From an uncultured Pelagibacteraceae bacterium (GTDB taxonomy: Bacteria; Pseudomonadota; Alphaproteobacteria; Pelagibacterales; Pelagibacteraceae): a DNA stretch of 64,000 nt. This document shows positions 37,225-45,372 of the stretch, piece after piece. The DNA is taken from assembly GCA_902593845.1 (NCBI GenBank), contig CACJJV010000001.1:103085-167084 (forward strand), read 5' to 3'. The first letter of the stretch is position 1; each line of letters starts with the position of its first letter. Position numbers and translations under genes: made by a program. The notes beneath the pieces were generated by a model, which saw only the letters and a list, made by a program, of their open reading frames with translations, ran no database searches and was not told the origin of the DNA.

Positions 37225-37661
37225 TGATTAAAGTTTTAGTAAAAAAATTAAAACCTTCTGTAAAATTACCATCATATAAAACTGACGGCGCATCTGGCAT
37301 GGATCTGATGGCATATATAGATAAATCAATCGAATTAAAACCCGGAGAATCGTGCCTAGTACCAACAGGATTATCAGTTGCATTTCCTAAAGAATATGAA
37401 ATTCAAATAAGACCAAGGTCAGGATTAGCGGCAAAAAGCAATATTAGTGTTTTAAATACACCTGGTACAATAGATAGTGATTATAGAGGAGAAATAAAGG
37501 TTATTTTATTTAATCATGGTAACAAAAGTTTTAAAATCAATAACAACGATAGAATTGCTCAAATGATTTTAACTCCAGTTATAAAAATAGATCTAGAAGA
37601 AACAAATGAACTTCCAGAGTCAGTAAGAGGAGCAGGTGGTTTCGGTTCAACTGGTAAATGA
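37224..37661 (+). CDS. dut: dUTP diphosphatase
   Basis: A 145-residue trimeric dUTPase that keeps uracil out of DNA and supplies dUMP. All five motifs are visible: GASGMDLMAY, RPRSGLAAK, GTIDSDYRGEIKV, RIAQMI and the C-terminal RGAGGFGSTG that closes the active site. The ATG overlaps the coaBC stop and the stop overlaps the next start by ATGA. Confidence 0.96.
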   Translation: MIKVLVKKLKPSVKLPSYKTDGASGMDLMAYIDKSIELKPGESCLVPTGLSVAFPKEYEIQIRPRSGLAAKSNISVLNTPGTIDSDYRGEIKVILFNHGNKSFKINNNDRIAQMILTPVIKIDLEETNELPESVRGAGGFGSTGK

Positions 37662-38395
37662 GAGAAAGTCTTAACAAATCTCAAATTGAAAGATTCTCAA
37701 GACAATTGGTTTTAAAGAATATAGGTGCGAGAGGTCAAAAAAAAATTTTATCCTCTAAAATTTTAATTGTTGGTATTGGAGGATTAGGTTGTCCTGCTGC
37801 AGAAAATCTAGTAAGAGCTGGTATTGGAACTATTGGTCTTGTTGATAATGATATCGTAAATCTTTCCAACATACATAGACAAAGTCTATTTACTTCTAAA
37901 GATATAAAAAAATCAAAAGTTAGTGTAGCTGCAAAAAAGCTGAGAGAAATAAATCCATATACTAAAATTAAAACTTATAAGTCAAGACTCAATAAGAATA
38001 ATGTCAAAAATATAATTAAAGATTATGAAATAATTATTGATGGTTCAGATAATTTTAAGACAAAATTTTTAATTAATGATTTCTGTGTAAAGTTGAAAAA
38101 AAAATTGGTAACAGGAGCAATCAGTAAATTCGATGGTCATGTATTTACATTTGATTTTAACGATAAAAAAACAGCTTCGTTAAAAAGTTTCTACCAAGAA
38201 AATGAAATTTCAGACAATGACCTAAATTGTGAATTTGAGGGAGTTCTTGGCACAACTGCATCAATTGTAGGAACAACACAAGCAAATGAAGCCTTAAAAA
38301 TGATTATGAAAATTGGGCAAACTTTAAAAAATCAAATATTAATTATTGATCTTTTAAATCTTAATTTTAGAAAAGTTAAATTTTTTAGAAAATAG
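37658..38395 (+). CDS. ThiF/MoeB-family adenylyltransferase
   Basis: A 245-residue E1-like enzyme that would adenylate the C-terminal Gly-Gly of a ThiS- or MoaD-like sulfur carrier. The ATP site is VGIGGLGCPAAENLVRAG near residue 39 followed by DNDIVNLSNIHRQ. The C-terminal loop EFEGVLGTTASIVGTTQANE is family typical. The CxxC zinc pairs of E. coli MoeB are not evident: the usual CYRC region reads SLKSFYQ. No rhodanese domain follows and no carrier gene is adjacent, so thiamine versus molybdopterin cannot be decided. Confidence 0.82.
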   Translation: MRESLNKSQIERFSRQLVLKNIGARGQKKILSSKILIVGIGGLGCPAAENLVRAGIGTIGLVDNDIVNLSNIHRQSLFTSKDIKKSKVSVAAKKLREINPYTKIKTYKSRLNKNNVKNIIKDYEIIIDGSDNFKTKFLINDFCVKLKKKLVTGAISKFDGHVFTFDFNDKKTASLKSFYQENEISDNDLNCEFEGVLGTTASIVGTTQANEALKMIMKIGQTLKNQILIIDLLNLNFRKVKFFRK

Positions 38396-38408
38396 GTATA
38401 AATTAATA

Positions 38409-38849
38409 ATGAAAAAGTTATATTTTTTAATTTTACTCTGGATTTTTTTTCCATTAAATGTTTTTGCAAATGATATTTTTCTTTCATTAAAAAAAAATAA
38501 AGTAAATGTAAGATATGGTCCAGGATTTGAGTATCCTATAAAATATGTCTATAAAAAGATAGATTTACCTATTAAACAGATTGATAAAAAAGAAAATTTT
38601 AGGAGGATTATTGATCTAAAAAATAATAGTGGATGGATACATGTCTCTCAACTCAAAAAGGTAAATTCTTTAATACCAAAGGTCGATAAAATTTTGTTTA
38701 GCAGGCCATCAAATTTTTCAAAACCTTTAGCAAAAATAGAAAAGGGTAGAGTTTTGTTAATACAGAATTGTAATGATGATTGGTGTAAGGTGAAAACTGG
38801 AAACTTTAAGGGTTGGGTAAAAATAGAAAACTCCTGGGGTGTGAATTAA
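38409..38849 (+). CDS. Exported SH3-domain protein
   Basis: A 146-residue protein with a cleavable signal peptide (MKKLYFLILLWIFFPLNVFA). Two bacterial SH3-like units follow: KNKVNVRYGPGFEYPIKYVY with GWIHVSQLKK near residues 25-85, and a second ending CNDDWCKVKTGNFKGWVKIE near 117-140. Such proteins bind peptidoglycan or act as periplasmic adaptors; relatives are common in alphaproteobacteria. It follows the ThiF-like gene by 13 bases. Confidence 0.8.
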   Translation: MKKLYFLILLWIFFPLNVFANDIFLSLKKNKVNVRYGPGFEYPIKYVYKKIDLPIKQIDKKENFRRIIDLKNNSGWIHVSQLKKVNSLIPKVDKILFSRPSNFSKPLAKIEKGRVLLIQNCNDDWCKVKTGNFKGWVKIENSWGVN

Positions 38850-38884
38850 TCTAATCTACTCGACTTATATTTTTTAATGTTAAA

Positions 38885-39064
38885 CTACTTCTGTTGTTCA
38901 CAAACGTCCTTGATTACAGGAGCATTTGCACAATCTAAACATTTTGTTTTCTGAACAATACAACCATCATCAAGAACTTCAACATCAACAATTTTATCAC
39001 ACTTAGAACAAGTTGAGGAAATTGTTAGTCCACATTTTTTACAATTATAATTTTCAGTTTGCAT
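38885..39064 (-). CDS. Small cysteine-rich (probable zinc-ribbon) protein, 59 residues
   Basis: A small frame starting MQTENYNCKKCGLTISSTCS. Cysteines form three CxxC pairs (C8/C11, C19/C22, C42/C45) plus single C35 and C55, as in a zinc ribbon with an added knuckle. No membrane helix or signal is seen. I recognise no named family; metal binding is inference from the CxxC pairs, and the acidic middle (VDVEVLDDG) gives no further clue. The convergent SH3 gene ends 35 bases away, and two direct repeats lie upstream of the start (39110-39150). Confidence 0.72.
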   Translation of the reverse strand: MQTENYNCKKCGLTISSTCSKCDKIVDVEVLDDGCIVQKTKCLDCANAPVIKDVCEQQK

Positions 39065-39109
39065 AATGATAAATTAATAAAAAATAAATTTATTTCAATA
39101 AATATTCAT

Positions 39110-39150
39110 GCGAATGATTATTATTATTGAAACTTTTTTGCGAATGATTA
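39110..39150. repeat. Pair of 11-base direct repeats, 30 bases apart
   Basis: GCGAATGATTA occurs at 39110-39120 and again at 39140-39150, exactly 30 bases start to start, close to three helical turns. They lie 46-86 bases upstream of the small Cys-rich gene. The wording is GC-richer than the surrounding T/A runs. This could be a tandem activator or repressor site. Confidence 0.45.
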
Positions 39151-39183
39151 CTAATTGCTTTTTTTTTGGTATATTAGATCAAA

Positions 39184-39423
39184 TTATTTTTTAGATTTGC
39201 TTGCCCACCATTTATCTAAAATAAAATACCAAATTGAATTTGCAATTGGTTCAACAATTGCATCTGTCAGTGCAATTTTAAAAGAAACATCTGCTACTAT
39301 CATTAAAACTGTAATCGCAATTGCAAAGTGTCCAATTGTATAAATTACAGTTCTAAGTAAAGAACCTTTATTATTTTGATAAATATTATGGGATGCTTGA
39401 AATATGCCTTTAGTAATTTCCAT
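39184..39423 (-). CDS. DUF2061-like small membrane protein
   Basis: A 79-residue protein with two hydrophobic segments (RTVIYTIGHFAIAITVLMIV and FKIALTDAIVEPIANSIWYF). The early Arg-Thr and the closing FILDKWW resemble the DUF2061 family, whose function is unknown. It starts on the stop of the hydroxylase-like gene (TGATG), so the two are translated together. Gene order on this strand is irr, katG, hydroxylase-like, this gene. Confidence 0.65.
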   Translation of the reverse strand: MEITKGIFQASHNIYQNNKGSLLRTVIYTIGHFAIAITVLMIVADVSFKIALTDAIVEPIANSIWYFILDKWWASKSKK

Positions 39424-40019
39424 CAGTTTTTAAAAGGACTCTCAAGAACACAAGCCACAAGGTGTATTCTAGCCTGTTCACCTCCATTAAAAAAATTATG
39501 ATATTTGGTGTTATTTGTAATCCAAACTTTTCCATCAGCGGGTAAATGTTTCGCGACATTCTCTATAACCATTGAACACCCTTTGTTTGTGATTATAGGC
39601 ACATGAAGCCTACATTCAGGATCTTTGTGCCAACTCAAAGTTGATCTAGGCTCTTTTAATAAAAGTCTAACCCTTCCCAATTTAAATCTCTTGCTTAAAA
39701 CTTTGTAAACTTCTGCAAAGTATGTATTTTCAAATTCAGGTATTAATTGTGTATATTTAGACTCATCTATATCAACATCTCTTGAAACCTCTTTTCCAGT
39801 TTCATCTGCAATTGTCCAATATTTTCCTCTAATATTGCTCCCTTCAATCGAGCTTTTATCGTTTGGAATTTGATTTAATGGAATTGCACCAAAATGTGTA
39901 ACACCTGGTGTATTAAATTTTTTTAATTTCAAAATTTTATCTAAGTCATCTTTTAACTTTGAAATGTCAAAATTTAAATTTGGAACTTCGTAAAAATCCT
40001 CGAAATTTGCTGTTGCCAT
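39423..40019 (-). CDS. Aspartyl/asparaginyl beta-hydroxylase-like 2-oxoglutarate dioxygenase
   Basis: A 198-residue protein with a probable Fe(II) site: H131 and D133 in LSWHKDPECRLHVPIITN and a distal H174 in KYHNFFNGG. R184 in QARIHLVACVL is placed to bind 2-oxoglutarate. The order HxD...H...R and the RLHVP wording fit the Asp/Asn beta-hydroxylase-like family (PF05118). No signal peptide is seen. It starts 22 bases after the katG stop, so it may share the katG transcript. Whether it modifies a protein or a small molecule is unknown. Confidence 0.75.
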   Translation of the reverse strand: MATANFEDFYEVPNLNFDISKLKDDLDKILKLKKFNTPGVTHFGAIPLNQIPNDKSSIEGSNIRGKYWTIADETGKEVSRDVDIDESKYTQLIPEFENTYFAEVYKVLSKRFKLGRVRLLLKEPRSTLSWHKDPECRLHVPIITNKGCSMVIENVAKHLPADGKVWITNNTKYHNFFNGGEQARIHLVACVLESPFKN

Positions 40020-40041
40020 ATAACTTTATCTTTTTTCAAAT

Positions 40042-42279
40042 TTAATTTAATCTCAAATCAAATCGATCAGAATTCATAACTTTTACCCACGCAGCTATAA
40101 AATCTTTAACAAATTTTTCACTTGAATCCTCACAGGCATAAACTTCTGCAAGAGCTCTTAGTTGAGAATTTGAACCAAAAATCAAATCAACTCTTGTTGC
40201 TTTCCATTTGGTTTTTTGAGTTTTTCTATCTTTTCCAACAAAAGTTTGTTCTGATTTATCTTCCTCTTTCCATGTAGTATTCATGTCTAATAGATTTACG
40301 AAATAATCGTTAGTAAGAGAACCAGGTTTATTTGTAAAAACACCATAATTTGAACCGTCATAGTTAGTATTCAAAACTCTCATACCGCCTATAAGTGCTG
40401 TCATTTCTGGTGCAGTCAGACCCATTAGTTGTGCTTTATCAACCAATTTTTCTTCTGCTGAGACATTTGAAGCTCCGCTATTTAGATAGTTTCTAAAACC
40501 ATCTGCCTGAGGCTCTAGAAGACCAAAAGAATGAATATCGGTTTGATCTTGTCTTGCATCTCCTCTGCCTGCTGAAAATGGAACATTTACTTTTTGCCCT
40601 GCCTTTTTAGCAGCCATCTCAATACCAACACCACCTGCTAAGACAATCAAGTCTGCCATTGATACACTTTTCTTTTTGTTATCAAATTGATCTTTAATTT
40701 TATTTAAAGCTTTAACCACAGTTGATAATTTCTTAGGATTATTTACTGCCCAGCTTTTTTGTGGTTCTAGCATTATTCTTGCACCGTTTGCACCACCTCG
40801 TTTATCTGATCCTCTAAAAGTTGAAGCTGATGCCCATGCAGTCGAAACTAAATCTGAAATTGATATTTTTGATTTAGAAATTTTGTTTTTTAAATCTTTT
40901 ATATCTTTTGATTTAAGTTTGTACTTTGGTTTATCAATTGGATCTTGCCAAATTAAATGCTCTTTTGGAACTTCGCTACCTAAGTAACAAACTCTTGGAC
41001 CCATATCTCTATGAGTTAATTTAAACCATGCCCGAGCAAATGCATCATGAAACTCTTTAGGGTTTTGATGAAAATGCTTTGTAATTGGTCCATAACTTGG
41101 ATCAACTTTCATTGATATATCTGTTGTTTGCATCATTGGTGGATGAAGCACACCTTTTTGATGCGCGTCAGGAACCATCTTAATTTTTTGACCATTTTTC
41201 TTTGGAGTCCATTGATGAGCTCCAGCTGGACTTTTTGTTAATTCCCAATCATGACCGTATAAACAATCTAAATAACCCATATCCCATTTAGTAGGATTTT
41301 GAGTCCAAGCACCTTCGATACCACTGCTTATTGTATCGACACCTTTTCCAGATTTATATCCACTGTTCCATCCAGTAGACTGATCTTGAAGTTTTGAAGC
41401 TTCTGGATCTGGACCTTTGTAAGACTCTGATGCTGCTCCGTGAGATTTTCCAAATGTATGTCCTCCAGCAACTAAGGCTGCTGTTTCGTAATCGTTCATA
41501 GCCATTCTTCCAAATGTCTCTCTGATATCGTGTGCTGCTAGTAGTGGATCAGGATTTGCATCCGGACCTTGTGGATTTACATAAATCAAGCCCATGTGAG
41601 AAGCGCCTAACGGCTGCTCTAGATCTCTTTTTCCACTGTATCTCTCAACACCTAGCATTTCTTTTTCTGAACCCCAATAAATATCGTCCTCTGGTTCCCA
41701 GATGTCTGTTCTACCTGCACCAAAACCAAAAGTTTTAAAACCCATAGAGTCTAATGCTACGTTTCCAACTAATATAAATAAATCTGCCCATGAAATTTTT
41801 CTTCCATATTTTTTTTTGATTGGCCATAAAAGTAACCTTGCTTTATCTAAATTCACATTATCTGGCCAAGAATTGAGCGGAGCAAATCTTTGATTGCCAG
41901 TGCCGGCACCACCTCTACCATCACCTGTTCTGTAAGTTCCTGCAGCGTGCCAAGCTAATCGAATAAATAAAGGACCATAATGACCATAATCTGCAGGCCA
42001 CCATTCTTGTGAGTCTGTCATTAATTTTTTTAAATCTTTTTTTAACGCCTTGTAATTAAGTTTTTTAAATTCTTTCGCATAATTAAATTTTTTATCCATA
42101 GGGTTTGATAAATCAGAATGCTGACTAAGAATTTTTAGATTTAAACTATTTGGCCAGAAGTCTCTTACTGTTTGACCTCTTCCTGCAGAAAACTTTGCAG
42201 GTGTGCCTGCCCCTGTAAAAGGACATTTGCTTAACTCATTAGCTTTAAAAGATTTATTTTTGAAATTTTCAGTGCTCAT
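40042..42279 (-). CDS. katG: Catalase-peroxidase
   Basis: A 745-residue haem enzyme that removes hydrogen peroxide by catalase and peroxidase activity. The distal site is R107, W110 and H111 in [12 protein letters not shown], and the proximal ligand is H274 in [12 protein letters not shown]. The Trp-Tyr-Met cross-link that gives catalase activity can be placed at W110, Y233 ([10 protein letters not shown]) and M259 (GRMAMND). The second, haem-free repeat follows from about residue 440 ([18 protein letters not shown]). No signal peptide, so cytoplasmic. The promoter carries an Irr-type box, and the Irr-like gene is next upstream. Downstream are a hydroxylase-like gene and a DUF2061-like gene. 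Confidence 0.97.
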   Translation of the reverse strand: MSTENFKNKSFKANELSKCPFTGAGTPAKFSAGRGQTVRDFWPNSLNLKILSQHSDLSNPMDKKFNYAKEFKKLNYKALKKDLKKLMTDSQEWWPADYGHYGPLFIRLAWHAAGTYRTGDGRGGAGTGNQRFAPLNSWPDNVNLDKARLLLWPIKKKYGRKISWADLFILVGNVALDSMGFKTFGFGAGRTDIWEPEDDIYWGSEKEMLGVERYSGKRDLEQPLGASHMGLIYVNPQGPDANPDPLLAAHDIRETFGRMAMNDYETAALVAGGHTFGKSHGAASESYKGPDPEASKLQDQSTGWNSGYKSGKGVDTISSGIEGAWTQNPTKWDMGYLDCLYGHDWELTKSPAGAHQWTPKKNGQKIKMVPDAHQKGVLHPPMMQTTDISMKVDPSYGPITKHFHQNPKEFHDAFARAWFKLTHRDMGPRVCYLGSEVPKEHLIWQDPIDKPKYKLKSKDIKDLKNKISKSKISISDLVSTAWASASTFRGSDKRGGANGARIMLEPQKSWAVNNPKKLSTVVKALNKIKDQFDNKKKSVSMADLIVLAGGVGIEMAAKKAGQKVNVPFSAGRGDARQDQTDIHSFGLLEPQADGFRNYLNSGASNVSAEEKLVDKAQLMGLTAPEMTALIGGMRVLNTNYDGSNYGVFTNKPGSLTNDYFVNLLDMNTTWKEEDKSEQTFVGKDRKTQKTKWKATRVDLIFGSNSQLRALAEVYACEDSSEKFVKDFIAAWVKVMNSDRFDLRLN

Positions 42280-42315
42280 TTATTCTTTCCCCATGTTTAA
42301 ATTGGTATAATTTCC

Positions 42316-42344
42316 ACTTTATAATGGTTCTAAATAGCTGTCAA
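42316..42344 (-). promoter_or_regulatory. katG: katG promoter
   Basis: On the minus strand TTGACA (42339-42344) matches the -35 consensus exactly. TAAAGT (42316-42321) at 17 bases, or TATAAA (42318-42323) at 15 bases, would serve as -10. It is located 37 bases upstream of the katG ATG, after the irr-like stop, so katG can be transcribed separately from the regulator gene. Confidence 0.55.
42318..42334. promoter_or_regulatory. katG: Irr-type operator (ICE-like box) in the katG promoter
   Basis: TTTATAA-TGG-TTCTAAA matches the published iron-control element TTTAGAA-N3-TTCTAAA at 13 of 14 defined positions. It lies between and over the -35 and -10 boxes of the katG promoter, a position suited to repression. 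The neighbouring gene encodes an Irr-like regulator. Confidence 0.65.
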
Positions 42345-42377
42345 TTGGTTAATAATGACGCTTAATAAATTGATAAA

Positions 42378-42776
42378 TTAATCTTCGAGTTTGACAAGAA
42401 CTTCAATGGATTTGATTTTCTTACCATCAATTTTTCTTTTAATGTTTATAGGTCCTACATCAGAGTTTTCTAGGTCAATCAACTTTCCATCTTTCAAATT
42501 ATAAAAATGATGATGATCAGTGATGTTTGTGTCAAAATAAGTTTGGTTTGAGTTTACAGGGATTTGCTTTAAATATCCTTTTTTTTCAAAAGCATGAACT
42601 GTATTATAGATTGTTGCTAAAGATATTTTGTTATCTATTTTATCTTTAATTTTTTGCTCTAACTCATTTATTGTGAAATGAAATGTTCTTTCAGTATTAA
42701 ACAGAACCTCGCATATCTGAAGCCTTTGTTTAGTAGGTCTTAATCCAGAATTTCTTAATTTTTCAATAAATTTCAC
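42378..42776 (-). CDS. irr: Irr-type Fur-superfamily transcription regulator
   Basis: A 132-residue Fur-fold regulator. The winged helix is LRPTKQRLQICEVLF to IYNTVHAFEKKGYLKQ (residues 12-71). The dimerisation part has FDTNITDHHHFYNL with HHH at 88-90, a histidine cluster typical of Irr, and lacks the CxxC zinc pairs of Fur and PerR. The Cys-Pro haem regulatory motif of Bradyrhizobium Irr is absent. In rhizobia irr lies beside fabA-fabB, as here. Irr accumulates under iron or haem limitation and binds ICE boxes, and such boxes occur in front of this gene and katG. A PerR-like peroxide sensor is the alternative, less favoured by the motifs. Confidence 0.8.
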   Translation of the reverse strand: MKFIEKLRNSGLRPTKQRLQICEVLFNTERTFHFTINELEQKIKDKIDNKISLATIYNTVHAFEKKGYLKQIPVNSNQTYFDTNITDHHHFYNLKDGKLIDLENSDVGPINIKRKIDGKKIKSIEVLVKLED

Positions 42777-42794
42777 TTTTTAAGCAAATTGTTA

Positions 42795-42811
42795 GTTAAA
42801 ATTATTCTAAA
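42795..42811. promoter_or_regulatory. irr: Second Irr-type operator between irr and fabA
   Basis: GTTAAAA-TTA-TTCTAAA matches the ICE consensus at 12 of 14 defined positions, with one half perfect. It is 19 bases upstream of the irr ATG and just past a minus-strand TATAAT (42817-42822), so it would overlap the irr start of transcription. A plus-strand TATAAT (42819-42824) facing fabA lies at its right edge, so it could touch both promoters. Confidence 0.55.
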
Positions 42812-42870
42812 CAAGTATTATAATTATATTATATAGTTACAAAATCAAGTAAATAAGAGTATTCAATTTT

Positions 42871-43371
42871 ATGAAAAAAAACTCTTACTCATACGATGAA
42901 CTAATAAATTGTGGTGAAGGGAAATTATTTGGTCCTGGTAATGCTAAATTACCTCTTCCACCAATGCTTATGTTTGATAGAATTACAGAAATTAATGACG
43001 ACAAGGGAGCTTTTAAAAAAGGCTTATTAAAAGCTGAGTTAGATATTAAAAATGATCTTTGGTTTTTTGATTGTCACTTTAAAGAAGATCCTGTTATGCC
43101 AGGATGTTTAGGATTAGATGCTATGTGGCAATTAGTTGGTTTTTTTCTAGGTTGGAAAGGAAATCCTGGTAAGGGAAGGGCTTTAGGAGTTGGTACTGTT
43201 AAATTTACAGGTGAGGTTTTAAAAAGTGTTAAAAACGTAAGGTATGAAATAGATATGAAAAAAATAATGTCACCTGGAGGAACAACAGTCGGGCTTGCTA
43301 ATGGCATTTTACTTGCTGACGAGAAAAAAATATATTCTGCAGATAATTTAAAAGTAGGATTGTTTAAATAA
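42871..43371 (+). CDS. fabA: 3-hydroxydecanoyl-ACP dehydratase/isomerase
   Basis: A 166-residue hotdog-fold enzyme that dehydrates 3-hydroxydecanoyl-ACP and isomerises the product to cis-3-decenoyl-ACP, the branch point to unsaturated fatty acids. The catalytic His lies in [15 protein letters not shown] and the Asp in [12 protein letters not shown]. Length equals the usual 170. It starts a fabA-fabB-fabI operon (1-base overlap, then 2 bases). It is divergent from the irr-like gene. Confidence 0.96.
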   Translation: MKKNSYSYDELINCGEGKLFGPGNAKLPLPPMLMFDRITEINDDKGAFKKGLLKAELDIKNDLWFFDCHFKEDPVMPGCLGLDAMWQLVGFFLGWKGNPGKGRALGVGTVKFTGEVLKSVKNVRYEIDMKKIMSPGGTTVGLANGILLADEKKIYSADNLKVGLFK

Positions 43372-44582
43372 TGAGGAGAGTAGTAATAACTGGTTTAGGG
43401 GTAGTATCTTGTTTAGGTAATAATCAAGATGAAGTGTATCAATCATTGTTAAATTCTAAATCAGGAATTTCTTTTGCAGAAGAATATAAAGAACATAATC
43501 TAAAAAGCCATGTCCATGGTAAACCAAATATCAAACTTGAGGATCATATAGATAGAAAAACTATTAGATTTATGGGTTCTGGCTCAGCTTATAATTATAT
43601 AGCTATGAAAGAGGCAATTAAAGATTCTGGCTTAGAGGAAAAGGATGTTAGTAATTTTAAAACAGGAATTGTGATGGGTTCAGGTGGTCCTTCAATTGAA
43701 AATGTGATTTTAGCTGCAGATAAAACACGTGCAAAAACACCAAAGCTTATGGGCCCTTTTATTGTGCCAAGAACAATGGCAAGTACTGCTTCTGCTACAC
43801 TCGCAGTTCCATTTAAAATTAAAGGCACTAACTACACTATGAGTTCAGCTTGTGCAACAAGTGGACATTGTATTGGAAATTCTATGGAATTAATTCAATT
43901 GGGTAAACAAGATATTGTTTTTGCTGGCGGTAGTGAAGAAATTCATTGGGCAATGACTGCGATGTTTGATGCTATGACTGCTTTGTCATCAAAATACAAT
44001 GATACTCCTGAGACCGCATCAAGAGCTTATGACAAAACAAGAGACGGTTTTGTAATTGCTGGGGGCGGAGGGGTGTTAGTGCTTGAAGAATATGAACACG
44101 CTAAGGCTAGAGGAGCAAAAATTTATGCAGAATTAACTGGCTATGGAGCAACTTCAGATGGATATGATATGGTAGCACCATCAGGTGAGGGAGCCGTTAG
44201 ATGTATGAAAATGGCTATGGAGACAGCAAAAAATAAAATTGATTACATAAACACACATGGAACATCTACTCCTGTTGGAGATATTACGGAATTAAATGCT
44301 GTAAAAGAAACTTTCGGTGAAAATATTCCAAAAATTAGTTCAACTAAATCTCTTTCAGGACACCCGTTGGGAGCGGCATCAGTTCATGAAGCCATATATT
44401 GTTTAATTATGATGAAAAATAATTTTATTGCTGGTTCGGCAAATATTAGTGAAATGGACGATGAAGCCAAAAAATTTCCAATAGTCGCCAAAACTGAAAC
44501 GGGACTAACTTTAAACACAGTTATGTCAAACAGTTTTGGGTTTGGTGGAACTAATGCTGCATTAATATTTGAAAAGGTTTAA
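43371..44582 (+). CDS. fabB: 3-oxoacyl-ACP synthase I
   Basis: A 403-residue ketosynthase that elongates the cis-unsaturated intermediates made by FabA. Catalytic Cys is in [13 protein letters not shown] near residue 160, and the two histidines are in [11 protein letters not shown] and [12 protein letters not shown], so the Cys-His-His triad is complete. It opens [18 protein letters not shown]. The ATG overlaps the final base of the fabA stop codon. Confidence 0.96.
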   Translation: MRRVVITGLGVVSCLGNNQDEVYQSLLNSKSGISFAEEYKEHNLKSHVHGKPNIKLEDHIDRKTIRFMGSGSAYNYIAMKEAIKDSGLEEKDVSNFKTGIVMGSGGPSIENVILAADKTRAKTPKLMGPFIVPRTMASTASATLAVPFKIKGTNYTMSSACATSGHCIGNSMELIQLGKQDIVFAGGSEEIHWAMTAMFDAMTALSSKYNDTPETASRAYDKTRDGFVIAGGGGVLVLEEYEHAKARGAKIYAELTGYGATSDGYDMVAPSGEGAVRCMKMAMETAKNKIDYINTHGTSTPVGDITELNAVKETFGENIPKISSTKSLSGHPLGAASVHEAIYCLIMMKNNFIAGSANISEMDDEAKKFPIVAKTETGLTLNTVMSNSFGFGGTNAALIFEKV

Positions 44583-44584
44583 TT

Positions 44585-45370
44585 ATGAGTTTGATGAAGG
44601 GTAAAAAAGGATTAATCATGGGTGTTGCCAATGAAAGATCTATCGCTTGGGGTATTTCACAGAAACTCGCTGAGGCTGGAGCTGAACTTGCATTTACTTA
44701 TTTAGGTGATGCATTAAAGAAAAGAGTAATTCCTTTAGCAGAAAAATTAAATTCAAAAACTACGTTTAGCTGTGATGTTGAAAAAAAAGAAGAAGTGGTC
44801 AAATTATTTGAGGATATTAAATCTCAATGGGGTGAAATTGATTTTGTAGTTCATGCAGTTGCTTTTTCAGATAAATCAGAGTTATCAGGCGAATATTTAA
44901 ACACGACAAGAGAAAATTTTTTAAGAAGTATGTTAATCTCTTGTTTTTCATTTACAGAAGTTGCTAAAGAGGCCACAAAAGTAATGAAACAAAGTGGTAG
45001 TCTTCTTACGTTAACTTACGAGTCTACTAAAGCTATTCCAAATTATAACGTAATGGGTGTGTGTAAATCAGCTCTTGAGGCTAGTGTTAAATACTTAGCT
45101 AGAGATTTGGGGGCTAAAGGCATCAGAGTGAATGCAATAAGCGCTGGACCTATTAAAACCTTAGCAGCTTCTGCTATTGGGGATGCAAAATTTTTATATA
45201 AATGGAATGAGGACCATTCGTTTCTAAAAAGAAATGTTGATATTCATGATGTTGGAAATTCAGCATTGTATCTTTTAAGTGAGCTTGCAAACGGTGTTAC
45301 TGGTGAAATTCACTACGTAGATGCTGGCTATAATAAAGTAGGTATGCCAGATCCTAAAAATATTACTTAA
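44585..45370 (+). CDS. fabI: Enoyl-ACP reductase (NADH)
   Basis: A 261-residue short-chain dehydrogenase-fold reductase that completes each elongation cycle. GVANERSIAWGISQKLAEAG near residue 13 is the FabI nucleotide signature. The catalytic Tyr and Lys are spaced YX6K in YNVMGVCKSALEA, as in FabI and unlike the YX3K of other SDRs. SAGPIKTLAASAI follows as the substrate loop. It ends 2 bases from the convergent lectin-autotransporter gene. Confidence 0.95.
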   Translation: MSLMKGKKGLIMGVANERSIAWGISQKLAEAGAELAFTYLGDALKKRVIPLAEKLNSKTTFSCDVEKKEEVVKLFEDIKSQWGEIDFVVHAVAFSDKSELSGEYLNTTRENFLRSMLISCFSFTEVAKEATKVMKQSGSLLTLTYESTKAIPNYNVMGVCKSALEASVKYLARDLGAKGIRVNAISAGPIKTLAASAIGDAKFLYKWNEDHSFLKRNVDIHDVGNSALYLLSELANGVTGEIHYVDAGYNKVGMPDPKNIT

Positions 45371-45372
45371 TT

